Counted from the stretch's first letter, positions 12,108 to 24,660 are shown. The stretch is 64,000 bases of DNA from Stratiolaelaps scimitus (GCA_019614645.1 JABWDB010000007.1:9685501-9749500); one strand, 5' to 3'. Notes: a model not told the origin generated them from the sequence alone. A program made the numbers and translations.

Positions 12108-12217
12108 ATAGCTTCAACAACAACAACACTAACAACAACAGCTACTATAATACTAACGCGAGCGCCGCAGCCGCTAACAACAAGAATAATAAATAATAAA
12201 AAATAATAATAATAAAA
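12108..12217. repeat. Compound (CAA)n and (AAT)n simple repeats
   Basis: CAACAACAAC followed by ACT/ACA variants, then AATAAATAATAAAAAATAAT. Low-complexity sequence. Confidence 0.7.
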
Positions 12218-12410
12218 CTAAATTATAATGTTTTGTCTGTTGTCGATGTTGAGTATGTCGGGTGATGATGCTGATGATGATTGTAACAGTAATTACACTT
12301 AATGATTGCTTCATGGGCGCGCAAGCAGCCTCCCGAAGTCTTCCGCCTTCCCGCGACCGGCCACAACCACGTGCGTGGTGTCTCTTGCCGCGCGAGAGCC
12401 AGGCTATATA

Positions 12411-12433
12411 CGAGAGAGAGAGAGAGAGAGAGG
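12411..12433. repeat. (GA)n microsatellite
   Basis: Uninterrupted GA after TATATAC. Confidence 0.8.
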
Positions 12434-13564
12434 TCGGTTGTGGTGTGAAAACAGTGGATCAGATCAGAGCAAAGCAACGCGAGGAGGAACCGTCTGGCAA
12501 AACGTCCCGGCTAGCATTTACTTCATCGTACATCGGACGCAGCTGAAACGCGTAGTACATAGGGATTAACATGAAGGTGCATCAGCTGGATTCGCCGGCT
12601 GACTGACGAGCCGGCACGCTAACCCGGCCCTATGGCGGAGTCATTGGCTAACTTCGACTGCCACACAAACACACAGCACACACACTCCCTGAAGCTGTGA
12701 CGTTGTTTAGCAAAGGGCCCGTGAAAGGGGTGTCGAATGGGTGCACTACGTGGCACCATGTGCAATCTTTATTACTGGTCGTTGCTGCTACGCCGGCTGA
12801 CAGAACTAGCGGCAGAAGAAGTGCTGGGCGGTGGTGACGATAAGCATGCGATTGTGTATATGTGTGCCTGTGTGCATGTGGTGTGTGTGTGTGTGCATTA
12901 CGAAAAAGAATGCTGAAGCAAGCTAATGGGCTAACAGCAGTGATAGTAATAAATGTAATGAGACGATCATTTGAGCTGAAGGGAATCAGAAAACATACAG
13001 AGAATAGAAAAAGGGTGTTGCCGAGATTTTCTCCCCAGATAAACTGGATATCCGCAGATATATTCTAATGTCTAGTGAGTGTATTGAGCGCCGCAATAAT
13101 TGAACAGAATCAAAACACGAAAAGAACCACGCTTAGCACGATGCCCCGTACTTTCAAGAAACATTAGGCTCAGCAGGAACAATGAAAACTCAGTGCATAA
13201 TACATTGTCTGATTGCATATCTTCGTTGGTTGAACATCATAAGATCAAAATGGGCACACAGGAACGCAAGAGAAAGTTGTATATAAATATATATATAATC
13301 TGGAGAGATATGTACATAAATACACGAAACGTGGTTCTAGCCCAAGGCCGGCTTGCGGTTGGCAGTGATGATTGGGGGATATTATAGTTGCCGCAAAGAC
13401 GGCAGACTCTCGACACACCATTGCCATCCATGCTACTGATGATCACGGCCAGATCATCCACCATCAAACACTTCGCCAGAAGTGGTGGAAACAACAACAA
13501 CAACAAATATCTAGCAAAATATTTGGCCAAAAACAACACCAACTATACCTATATATGCCCAAGC

Positions 13565-13595
13565 ATATATATATATATTATAAATATATATATAA
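13565..13595. repeat. (TA)n microsatellite
   Basis: TA with a TATAAA interruption. Confidence 0.7.
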
Positions 13596-15669
13596 AGAAC
13601 AACAAGCAAATAACGGCTACCACATACGACCGCAACTACAATATTAGCATCACCTACTACAACCTTATTATTTGGGCTTATTTTCATCATCTCCAAATCG
13701 GCAATCTGTAGAGTCGCCGTTTTCCGTCATTTACTTTACTTTCCATTTAAATGAAAATGCGAGGACCTTATTTGTTTCACTGGCTTTTTCTTTTTCTCAA
13801 TTCTTCTTCTCCCGCTCCCGGGTGAACTACACGTTGTTGACTTGTCCGCAGAGTCAGCCTTGATTTGCACCGTCAGCGTTCGGGGAGCTAGTTCTGTGTA
13901 TGTGCGCGAAAGGCGTGAATCCCGCTCGTTCGTTCTTCCAGTGAACGACAAGAAAGGGGGTGGGGCACAGATACAACAATGAAAATAAACAAAAACGGTG
14001 AAGGAAAAACACACCAGACACTAGTACTGCTGACGCGACATTGCGTCATGGCAGGCCCCTGACGAACGGGAACAGTTCGACACAACGACGCTGGATTGTG
14101 ACGAGCTGGCTACCGAGTCATCATGCCCCTCTTAGTTCTGGTTGGGTGGTAGTGGGGTAGATATGACGGCGAACCCTCCAAAGGCGGATCTCAAAAGGAG
14201 TCCCCTTCGCGTGCCCATGACACAGTGATGATTCCTCTTCTCCGATCCTCAGAATAATCATCACATGTATATATATATACATGTTTGGTACAATGTGCGA
14301 ATCTTCGTCGCAGGTTGTGTTTCAATCATGGCAACTGTTCCACTGGTTCGTTCTCACTCATTTCGCACACATCGTCGGTTGATAAGGCAATGGCCGAGAG
14401 AAGGGATTTCAAATAATTGCGACGCATGTATCCTCTCCAATGACGCGTATGCAATTGAACTGGTGTCTGACAAGACGCCAGAAACCGACGAAACCATTGG
14501 CTAGCCTCGGGAGAAATCTAAAAACTTGTTTATCCCGCAACGAACGATACTATTACATATATACGAATAATACATCATCGCAAGCGACGGGCGGTCATTG
14601 TACCCCTTCTCCAGCACGAGATGACGAGCAGGACGGCCGGCCGGCCGAATCGCAGCGAATCTACCCATGTGATGTATCGTGGTACATCTTCCCACACACG
14701 TGACTGACTGCTGCTTGTCGCTGCGACTACGTAGAGACAGAGAGAGAGAGAGATATGGAGAGATGTCGGACGCTTAAAAAAGGGATCCCCTACTTGGAGT
14801 GGCGTTTCGAAGATTTGCGAGCGAATCCAAGCCAACACGTCCGCATGACGTCAGGGGTGTTTCCCTGGTGTGACGTTACACTACCATAACATATCTCTCG
14901 ACATCATCGGCCGACGCACCGATACACAGCGTCACGATTGGATTCATCCCCCAGTCACTGACCACTCACACGGAGCCAGTGCTGCCAGCGCAGTGGCAGC
15001 TGCATCCATTGGCTTTGCGGTCGCGCCGGTGGCGTCAGCATTCAGCGAACAGAACAGACAACAGCAGCAATCGTGCGAGAGCCGGTTTGCCATCGTATTT
15101 CCTCCACGTTTCCAGAAAATGGCAGATTCTTTAGGCTTTGGAAGTTAAACCGATGCGCTGCTCATCCTGTGAAACGCTGGTACGCTCACGTAGCCCGTAC
15201 CGAACTCGGCGGTGCGGGCCGTGCACGCAACGCGACGCCACGCTTAATCTGAGCTGAGTTCGTTAGCTAGCGTTTGCTGTATGAGAAGGCCTGAGAGAAC
15301 TGTGTTGTGTGTTATGCTGGGAGAAAAATGCAGGTCGCAACGTAGAGAGGCACAACATGGGCACGGTCGCGATCACATGAAACTAAGGAGTTAACTGACT
15401 CTGAAATTTATCATGTATAATGAATCGACTGGTACATTCGATTTTCTTTTTTAGGCAATATATTGCACTGTATTCATTGGCGGGCATAAAGGAAGGCACC
15501 ACATAATCGGTATGAGGAGATAGCGGTCGGTTTTAAATATAGGGGCGTCGTGTTTTTATCCTGGTGGACATCGTGGTAGTTCCCCAACGTCAGAACGTTA
15601 TTTCAGCTTGTCCTGGGCTCTCAGGAATACGATATGAGGCCAGGCTATGCAATGCTTCCTCGTTTTTCG

Positions 15670-15926
15670 TCAGTTGAAACCATAGCCGGATTCATTCTCA
15701 AGTGGACGCCCTTCCACTATTCCATTGCTCCGGCCAGAATTCAGGCTCACTGATCGCCTAGTTCCTTTCCTATTGACAGCATGGCCAGAGGTGACCAGGT
15801 GCGAATCCACAATACCGGATGTGTGGCTGGATGATGATGAAAGCATTCGATCAGAGACATAGGGCAAGAGGCACGGGCTAGATAGTTCGATGCAACTACT
15901 CAACAAACTCAAGAGCTGATAACAAA
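15670..15926 (-). CDS. Possible downstream coding exon (serine-rich tail), unassigned
   Basis: On the minus strand, about 0.8 kb downstream of the LRAT-like exon, a frame stays open up to a stop at about 15670. It encodes a hydrophobic stretch (CYQLLSLLSSCIEL), a Ser run and a polar tail ending RPLENESGYGFN. An acceptor-like TTCTTTTATGGTTGGCACAG precedes it near 15927. The intron phase does not match: joined in phase 0 to the GTGCGT donor at about 16790, that acceptor gives only a dozen residues before a stop. It is therefore either an exon of a different structure, or not coding. It is listed because amino-acid composition and position fit a C-terminal exon. No family was recognised. Confidence 0.22.
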
Positions 15927-16756
15927 CCGTCAACCTGTGCCAACCATAAAAGAATACGCAGTTACCGAATGTTTTCATGCTCAGTGTGTCGTCGTACAAT
16001 TCGAATTTCAACGAAGTCAAATTTCAGCAAAAGGACACTAAATCTGGGCGTCTAGCGAGACATCAGTGAGCTTCGAAGTCGCTTCGCGACGACATGTCGA
16101 CCTTGCTAGATACCGAATGCATCACTAGTATGTGTCTAATGGACGGCTCGTGCCGTCCAACAAGACCGGCCAGCGTCCATTCGCCCACTCTAAGATCCCT
16201 CGGTCGTTCGTCTCGAGACGACGACGTGTTCAGCGCAGAGGCGCTCTCATGTACAAGTTGCTACTGTGACGAGTGCTTGCGACATCCGACGCGCGCTAGC
16301 AACGCTGAGGTTGCGCAACCGCTCCTCGTGCTGGCAACCCCTCCTTTCCCCGGGAAAAAGGGGGGAATCGCTCCCAAGCAGTCGGCAATGATCAAGCGTA
16401 AAGCGCTTTCCGCTCCAAGCTGTCGTTTCTCCCTCCCTAACGTCCCTGATCTCATTCGGATAGCCTTTGCGCTCTCTCGTTAGATACGAGTGGCAGATGA
16501 GCTATAGGCTGTTACACAATATCCTCGTATGTGTAACAGAGGCCACACCATGAAACAGTCGTCGATATATTGTCACATAGAGACACACACACACACACAT
16601 CTATATTCGTGCCAACTTTGACTGGTGGTGCCGCGTTGCTGCGCATCCTGGTACAATACCACAGTCGCTTTTCATCCATCCATCCCTTGTCCCTCCTGCC
16701 TCGCCCCCAGTATCCTGCTATTGAATAATAGTAACACTGATCTAATCACTACAAGA

Positions 16757-17215
16757 TTACGACGCCAACGTCGACGTCGGCACGGTACGCACCTGATCGC
16801 TCCATCCCTGACCGTATTTCCACTGGGTGGCGTAAAACTCAGCGTTGCGCGTTAGGAAGTTGAAGTCGAGCTTGTGGCCCCGCTGTGCCAGCGCACGGGT
16901 CGCAACCTGTGCGCCATCTAGCGGTCGGACCTGCCTCTCCTTGGCGCGCACCGATTTGTTGTTCACACGAACCCTCGAGCATCCGGCCAGCTCGGCGAGT
17001 GGACACAGATGCACAAGGGCCCACGGCTCACTGGGAATGTCCTCTTCGGATGGGCCCGCTACGTGCACGACCCGGCCATCGCCGACGTGCACAGCCCAAT
17101 GGGCGTACAGCGTGCGATCGATCTCGACGATATCGCCTACATTGAGATCGGCGACGAGATCGGCCGCGGGCACGAATACGCCCAGGCCGAATGTGGTCGC
17201 ATCGCTTTGCGGCAT
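16757..17215 (-). CDS. LRAT/HRASLS (PLAAT-like) domain protein, probable catalytically dead homologue
   Basis: This 152-residue frame has the order of motifs of the LRAT/HRASLS branch of the NlpC/P60 fold. GDIVEID lies at residues 27-33, then HWAVHVGDGRVVHVAG at about 39-54 with the two family histidines at H39 and H51, then RVNNK-like RVRVNNK at 81-87, RPL at 97-99, and NAEFYATQWKYG at about 124-135 followed by SDQVR. Active family members are thiol acyltransferases or phospholipases that use His-His-Cys. Here the residue matching the Cys of the NCEHF motif is Ala125 (codon GCT), so hydrolase or acyltransferase activity is not expected. The ATG at 17215 has A at -3 and is the first in-frame ATG after an upstream TAG near 17290. 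The frame ends with TAA just after SDQV(R), but CAG|GTGCGT right after SDQ is also a good splice donor, so a downstream exon could replace the last 11 residues. Family members usually end in a hydrophobic tail, which is not seen in this exon. Domain identification is strong; the 3' end is uncertain. Confidence 0.85.
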   Translation of the reverse strand: MPQSDATTFGLGVFVPAADLVADLNVGDIVEIDRTLYAHWAVHVGDGRVVHVAGPSEEDIPSEPWALVHLCPLAELAGCSRVRVNNKSVRAKERQVRPLDGAQVATRALAQRGHKLDFNFLTRNAEFYATQWKYGQGWSDQVRTVPTSTLAS

Positions 17216-17290
17216 ATTCGTTGTTATTGTTGCTGTTGCTGTTGTTGTTGTTGTTGTTGTTGTTGTCGTCGCTGCTCCTGCTGAAGACTA
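17216..17290 (-). repeat. (CAA/CAG)n tract in the presumed 5' leader of the LRAT-like gene
   Basis: Immediately upstream of the LRAT-like ATG, the minus strand carries a run of CAA triplets with interspersed CAG, ending about 10 bases before the start codon. In the ATG frame the run reads as Thr codons back to a TAG, with no earlier ATG, so it is best treated as untranslated leader. Read in another frame it yields a spurious poly-Gln ORF. Such tracts can vary in length between alleles. Confidence 0.7.
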
Positions 17291-18025
17291 CGAATCACGC
17301 AGATTGAATTCACTTTCACTTTGACGGCACGGCACACACTTGCACGCACTGTGCCAAATGACACACACGGCAACGACAATACAAATATATATATGTATGT
17401 ATATATATATATGTGTAAAGATAAAGGGTGGTGGTGACGACGATGATGGCAGTGGCAAGCGATCGTAGGCCTGTACCAGCCGCACTCGTAGGAGGTTGCC
17501 CGCAATGGGCACAGCAGCACGCGAATTCACGAGAGCACTTTCACCAAGCAGCGATACTAACCGCAGCTGTCCTCGTTGCTTTCAACGAACGAAAATCTAC
17601 CACACGACGATATATCGCTCTATCGAGTGATTGTGGCACTTGTCGCGCCTCGTACGCTTTCTCTCCCCGCGGAGCTCCGTTTGGTTGAGAACAAGCACTG
17701 GCTTTAATGTGGCGGTGTGTACGGCAACTTGTAACAGAACATTTGCAGCTGTGTTGTCCGGCAGCCCGTTCGTGGGCACAGCGAAAAGCTCCTCGGTTGA
17801 TTAAGCTGCCTGCTTCGGATTCACTATGTGTGTCGTCACTACAATACAAGTGAGTGTATGTGGGAAAACAAAAATCTAGTAGCGTCTTAGCATGTCGACC
17901 GCTCACTTTCGCGTTTGCGTTGTTACTGGCGTTGCTGCTTAGCAGCTCCGGGCCCGACGACTCCCCTAAAGGCTGCTGTTAGCGGAGAGGGCTCGCACTC
18001 ATCTGGGAAAGGGGCCCGACGAGGG

Positions 18026-18048
18026 CGAGCAAGCGAGCGAGCGAGCGA
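18026..18048. repeat. (GAGC)n tetranucleotide repeat
   Basis: gagcaagcgagcgagcgagc in a GC-rich patch. Confidence 0.7.
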
Positions 18049-18550
18049 CGAGGAGGAGGGGGCTGCCGTCGACGCGCGACAGCGGCAGCGACGCTAGGCG
18101 TCCATCGGACGAACTATTCGACACTGCTGGTGCTGGTGCTGCAGCTGCTGCCGCCGCTTCTGCTCAGATGGCCGAAGAGAGACTCAGTGTGGCGTTGAGC
18201 CTCGTGGCGCGCACAGGCACAGGCTGTGCAGGAGCTAAGCACGGAGTTCTCAGGTTGTGCCAAAACCGGCCGCGGTGGCAAGCAGCGGTGTCGCACACCA
18301 ACAGGGAGATAGATACGAGACTTGCTAGCTAACTAACCTAGCTAGGTAGGTAGATGGCTCTACACCACTCTCCGCTGCACTCCAATATAAATCTCTCTCT
18401 CTCTCTCCATATCTCTCGAAGGCGCATGTTGCCTCGTTGGATGGTTTGATGGTGTTTTGTCCAGAGTAAACGAAGGGTCTGTCCTTCCCTGTGAGAGACA
18501 GGGAGAAAGAGATATAGAGAGATAGACTATGTATTAGAACGAGTATGTGT

Positions 18551-18569
18551 CTGTGTGTGTGTGTGTGTA
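18551..18569. repeat. (TG)n microsatellite
   Basis: Uninterrupted TG. Confidence 0.75.
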
Positions 18570-20354
18570 TCTGGATGGATGGAGAACAGTGGAAGATTCC
18601 CCGAACGAGTGCACTCGGCAAATTGTTGCTGACAGCGGTGGCGGTAAACGCCGCAGCCGCCAATGCTGTGGGCATCCTCTCGGGTACAGAGTACCAGGGG
18701 ACATAACCACGAGGAGACTGTTAGCTAGCCATTGGTCCAGCAAGCAGCGCTATCACATCGGCCGCTCGTGATGAGAGTAACGCGATGCAATGACATGACG
18801 CGCTTACTGCTGTTGACACGTTGCGAGGCGGTCAACGCCAATGAATCAAAAGTACCAACCGTCTGTGCCTACACCCGATGGGTGATTGGTCGGTGGACGC
18901 TTGGTGGAAGGGCTAGCTGCCCCGGGACCGACAGGCGGTCTGCGACGAACAGGTCACTGCAGAAGCAGCCTAGAATATGGATAGCATTTTAATACTATCA
19001 AGTTTACAGCGTCCGTGTAACGGCGGATGCGCGCTGCTGTTGATATAGGTTGGCGATGGTGGTCGAGACGGCAGCAGTAGTAGTAACAATAACAGCGACA
19101 CGTTTTGTTACCAAACGATATTGCTAACACGCAACGAGATAGATGAGCTGGTTATCTGGTCAGTTAGCAGAATGACATCGTGACACCACTGAACCAGCGG
19201 GGCTATGCATACTACACGGAGTCGGCGTACCCACACACAGACACAAATACTACCTATTCATACGTAAGAGGTGAACTCTGTCTAGGATCTATCACATATC
19301 GGACGGTGATTTTCGATCTAGCGTTGTGACAGCGAAGTTGCGATGCCAAGTGGAAGGTGGCATATTATCCGAATGGCGGATAAACGGACAGAACCATACA
19401 CAAGTACACCCAGACATCCCGGGAATACAAAGAAATCTAATGTAAATCTGTAAATGCACATATGCCTGGCAGTGACGACTGCATACGTCGTGATAATCGC
19501 AGGGAACCCGGCTCAAGTAACTATTACCCAAAGTAATGATATATACATATATATATAATGTGCACATAGAACGAGTTCAATGCATGTTTACTAGTATATA
19601 CTATTATTGTTACTGATGTCAAATTGGAGAAAGGCGAAGCTCCCGCAAATGACTGTGTCCTCTCGTGAACTAATGGCGAAGATTATGAACTAGTTTACTT
19701 TGAGAAGCGGCTTTGAATTCAATAACGCCACGAAGCGTATCGCTCTTCTTTGGTGAACTGTCTCGAAACATCAATTTCGATAATGCGCTCATGTGCAAAT
19801 TGCAAATTAGACTCAATGCTTATCGGCTAGGATAGGCGTTTGCTTGAGAGCATTACCGGGAGTGTTATGCGACACACCGAAGTGAGAGTTCCCCCATCCA
19901 ATGGGCATTACTTAGTATATATGGGTATACTTTGACAAGAACGAACCATCAGGCCAGCCAACTTACGAAATGGCAATGCATTGCTCCTTAATGCAAACAT
20001 GAAATTCTCCGCCGAAATCTCGTTCTTCATGAGCTTTGGCAAGTAACGGAAGAGCCAACAGACACTCTTTGTTCTCTAGTTGTTAGTGGATTTGAAACAT
20101 ATGAGAAGGATTCAGTATGGAACACCCTCTTCCAGTACATTACGATAGCTGCAGGAGGTGACGCGTCGAACGTGCGAGAAAAAAACCAAGTTCTTGTCTT
20201 CATCCAGGTATCAAAATGATAATTCGAGCAGCACTTCAACTTCCGTCGATCCGCTATACTCATATATCAAGAGCCATTTCGACAGTGGGCTTATGAAAGG
20301 CTCGCTGAAAAAAACGTCACGCAATGTGCAAGCGTATTTTATTTCATTTTCCAG

Positions 20355-20490
20355 GCTGACTCACAGACTTCAACATTTAACGTCCATGGAAACGCTTTCG
20401 GTAAGGCTTCATAAGACGGAATGCCCCCCATCGAAATGCAAATATGCAACGGTGAGGATTCAACCCGTGCGAGTACCTACGTGTGTCGCT
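20355..20490 (-). mobile_element. Repeat family C copy 1 (SINE-like)
   Basis: The plus strand reads catttaacgtccatgg, then gctttcggtaaggcttcataa, gacgga, tgcaacggtgaggattcaaccc. The same series recurs at 21.79 kb. On the minus strand GGGTTGAATCC resembles a Pol III B box, so a tRNA-derived element is possible. The 5' and 3' limits are approximate. Confidence 0.45.
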
Positions 20491-21792
20491 CGATTGCCAG
20501 GAACGCGCACACGAATGCACCACCAGGCCACCGGGGGATCGACAAGCGTATAATATACAGATATGCCCAGATCGCTTTAATCGGAACTGAATTGATTTGA
20601 TTCTCAGGTTTCAGCCCGCATAATTTGCATCATATTGCTGTTACATATCATATTGCTGCGGCCGCTTCTTGAAAAATTCTCACCTACGGCATCACTAAAG
20701 GCGGGAACGATCCGCTGGATGGGCGGCGGCGGTGGCGCCGGCAACTGCTTACGATGATGCGCTTCTCTCAAGACGAAAGTGCGAGCTTTAACGACTTTGA
20801 GAGAATACTGCCACCCCGCTATCAATCCCCCGTTTTTGGCCATTGGCTCCGTACGTCACTTCTCTCGTGGGCAGTGCCACCGGACCGCAATCTCCTTCAC
20901 CCCTATGGGAATTAACTTTGTTTCGAGCGATAAGAGTCCCGCCGACGCTCGCACAACATGAGGCAGAGCAGGATGAAACGGCTTGTTTGTAGAGTCTTGT
21001 CTTAGCTGAGAATAACAGTAACTGAGATTGCGGTGGAGGCCATCTATTGCGGGGCTGCCGTGCAGCGCTGTCACTTTGATACAACACTGTATTATCGGTG
21101 TTTGGCCCCAACAGCGGGGTCGAACATGGTTGTTTCAGCATTTTCCCGACCTGATAACGGTCTTAGGCGTCTACATTGCGTTTACTGCCGCCGGTAACCT
21201 TCGCCGTACTTGCGACTTCGTATTGCGCATACGATGCGCATGACATATACACGCGTCCGGAAGTGGTATCTTTTTGTTCACACTACTAAAATATTATGTG
21301 TGTATTTATTTATATTCAAACGCAGAGAGTATCTCGTGGCCAATCAACAGAGCTATCTATCCCGGAAACGATTGTTGTACTTTGTATGCTAGACAGCCAC
21401 AATATCACTGTGACGAAGAGGGGGGCGCCAGATCACCGTTGTTGTAGTGACTCAATTCTGAAATCATGCGAATCGTCAAGAAAATCGCCTCAAGCGATTG
21501 TACGAAACTACTACTTGATCACAAACGATATCGGACTATGCCGGATCGAAACGGGTCACTCAGCTGGCAGTCATTAATTCATTCATTATTCATCCAGACG
21601 AATACAACGTTACACGCCACACCCCGTGTCGCCGTCTCGCGCACATCGTGCATGGCGTACCCGTGCACATATTCTGCTGGAAATTGTTTGCTCAGGATCG
21701 AGGCGGGTTCGATTTTGCCGGTGGAGATAAAGATCACCCCGAGTCAATTGGTTCTCCTATATCTATATGGTTTCGGGCCGACTCTCAGCCCT

Positions 21793-21900
21793 AAAAACAT
21801 TTAACGTCCACGGTATGGCTTTTGCATTGCTTCGTAAGACGGACCCCTAACGGCAAGTGTGCAATGGCTGAGATCGAATCCGAGGTTGTGCACTGCATCA
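21793..21900 (-). mobile_element. Repeat family C copy 2 (SINE-like)
   Basis: The plus strand reads catttaacgtccacgg, then ggcttttgcattgcttcgtaa, gacgga, tgcaatggctgagatcgaatcc, parallel to 20.36-20.48 kb. The minus-strand GGATTCGATCTC is a weaker B-box-like match. It has diverged from copy 1 by substitutions and small indels. Confidence 0.45.
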
Positions 21901-24109
21901 ACTGTAGTCTCGGGATAGTGTGTATGTTAGCATGTTTGTTGTGCGGTTGAACGAACAGCCGCCGCAAGATACACCGTCGAACGTAAGCATCCCAGTCGAC
22001 CGACGAGCATTCCCAAATATTATAGTGGTCTAATTACGTCGACGGCATCCGTTTTTGGCTGCGAAACCAGAACGTCGATTACATATCAACAAAACATACG
22101 CGATAGACACACCGACAGAGAGACAGACGGCTACACGACAAAATTTCAAGTTTACACAGAGAACCACTGACGAAAGCAAGCACCGCGCCTAGCTGCAGAC
22201 ACTTCGCAGCTAAGCGCAGCGATTTTAGGGTCGCTCTTGGCGTCGCCACCTGAGCGGCCAAAGAGCGATCGTTCGCCACAGCCAAAGAGTAGCACGGTGG
22301 CTGTTATTCTATTGGCTGTTTGTATTCCAGTGGCGTGTCCACGTGAACTCAACCTAGATCTGCTGAGTTGTCACCGCCGCCGCCACCATCCAGTTCGGTA
22401 AAGGCGGAACGCACACACTGAGCACAATGTCACTGGATTGATCTGGCCTGGTCATAGTCCCGCTAGAGTCAATTGGCATGCCACGCTAACATATTCACCA
22501 ATCTGGATAGCAGAACATCTGTCTTGTCTGTATGATGATAGAAAAAAAAACGCGTGGGCTGGTGTCGTGTAGATCATCAGCCAGCAGCTTGCAGCGTACC
22601 AATTGCCGTGCTGCTTTTCAATGCGTACACTCGATATGTTATACAACATTTTCATTGCACGGTTATGAATGCGATGAAAGACGGCCATCGCTCGAGTTAT
22701 AACACATCATCGCCATTATTATTATTATTATTAGCATAATGGCGCGGACGCACATTGAGTTTTGGTATAGTTGTTGCATGGCTTTGAGCGTTACATCTTC
22801 ACAACGTATGTGTGTGTGTGTATATGCAATACTATTATAGAAAAAATGAAGTGAAAAAGTTGTAGTTTCATATTGTTCTTGAATCTGTCATGAACAGATA
22901 GACGGTGCAATGCTGACGGATTTGCAATGGACGGCGAATTTGTTCAGGTATGATTGATCAAGAAATAACTCCGATAGGTGCACACATTGAGCAGTATGTA
23001 TGGAGCAAACTATATCGGACAATTTGTCCTTAGCAAGGGTGAGAGTGGCTGTGGCTGACTCAAGCGAAGTCAATAATTGAAATGCGATGGCCGTGTGTGT
23101 GCGTGTGTATGTTTAAAGTCTGTTATGATTACAGCTGATAGCACGCTCCAACCATGGACCTTAGCAACAGGCCGTGCAGTGATAATGGTTATTGTTGTTT
23201 TGTCATTGAAACATGATCCAGTTGGTCGCTGCCGGTCCAGTCCACGAGATACACCTCCGGAAGTGCCACAGAGTTTTTCCACTACTCCCGTCAATATAGG
23301 CGACTCTAAGTTGCAATCCATCGACATAGGCGAAAGTCATCGAAAAGGGTCGCTTCGCGCATCGCTACTTTTACGACATGACTATCAGCCAGTGTAACCG
23401 CGACCGATGGCAGAGTTGACGTGGTCATGACGTGGGTGCTCTCTCGATGTGAAAGGCTCTCCATGGTGCTTAATGGCGTTTACCACTATAATCGAGTCGT
23501 GTGGAGACGCACCGCTGGACCGACCCCGCCTACCTGCAGATCCACATATATACCTCCCATTCACGACTACGACATTGGTCAGAGGCAACAAAATGAGCTT
23601 TTGCATCCTTTTGCATCCGAACCGATTGCACCCTACTCCGTATCCAAGAGCAGCGTGTCGGCTATGGCAGAACGTCATTGTTGCTGTTGTAGTTGTCGTC
23701 CTTCTTGTCGTAGTGGATAATATGGAGGTTGGCTGAAATTGATTCAGTCGACTACGATACGAACTGACGAAAGCATCGACGACTTCTTCCATCAACTACA
23801 CGTCTACCGTAGATACAACAAAACCGTAGGTGTTGTTTTTGCCCAAATAAGCCGCTGATACAAAATTGCGTGGTTTTATAACGCGTGAATGAATGTACGA
23901 TAGATGTTGAGATTGGCAGATGTAAAACGAGTACTTGGACTTTGACAAAGAAGGCGAACGACGTTTAGGCAACCGCTTTGTAGCAAGTCAACACTTCGTC
24001 ATGTTGGGACGTTCCTGTTTTACTACGATTCACTACGAAAACTCGGTGGCGTGACCGGAGGCTGGCCGGCATGGACATGGTGCAACGAGATTTCGACACC
24101 TATCTCTCG

Positions 24110-24144
24110 CTCTCTCTCTCTCTCTCTCTCACTCTCTCTCTCTC
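24110..24144. repeat. (TC)n microsatellite
   Basis: TC with one AC interruption, about 35 bases. Confidence 0.8.
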
Positions 24145-24633
24145 GTTGTCTAGTGTTCACTGCCAAACATCTATTCTTCAACTGTGGAACGAGTGGCAGG
24201 ATGAAAGAGTTCATATGGCCCTTGCCAGTTCTGGTCTATAATGACAATCCCGTCGATGTCAACCTTTGACAACCCTTGGATCCTCTTGCTCACTTCACAC
24301 AATCGGTGGTGACGTGGCAGTCTGTCAAGACGTCTTGGTAAGGCAATGGATGGAACAGGAAGCTGACCGATGACAAATTGCTTTTATTTCGTGTCGTATG
24401 GCGGTCGTCACAGAGGGTCGACGACAGAAACACCACAAGAAGGTCACAGAAAAATCCGTATCGAATCAGATCGTCTCCAGCTAAAAAAAATGCTAATTAA
24501 TTCCAATTTAGGTCAAAACCTTCCATTCCAAAGCAATCAATCGCAATTTTAAATAAGGTCGATAACTCAGAAACTAGAATGAATGGATTGAAACTAAAGA
24601 ATCAGGGACACGTTTCCAATTATCTCTAAATAG

Positions 24634-24660
24634 ATAATAATAATAATAATAATAATAATT
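24634..24660. repeat. (AAT)n microsatellite
   Basis: Uninterrupted AAT/ATA triplets. More AAT-rich sequence follows at 24717-24746. Confidence 0.8.

Larger units (their letters stand above)
7845..15660. other. No supported gene: microsatellite-rich stretch
   Basis: Dense (TA)n, (GA)n, (GATA)n, (CAG)n and (AAT)n tracts and two strong inverted repeats. Long frames at 10.4-10.9, 10.95-11.46 and 14.87-15.15 kb read through simple repeats or lack any family signature. The only coding hint is the weak signal-peptide exon at 9.67 kb. Confidence 0.5.

Noticed and set aside
16845..17324. 159-codon plus-strand ORF opposite the LRAT-like gene
   Set aside because: It is the antisense shadow of a GC-rich coding exon, has no domain, and ends in Val/Ala runs from the triplet repeat.
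17224..17520. 98-codon ORF ending in poly-Gln
   Set aside because: A translation of (CAA)n and (TA)n repeats in a different frame from the LRAT-like gene.
20158..20553. 131-codon plus-strand ORF
   Set aside because: It overlaps repeat family C, and its sequence is not protein-family-like.
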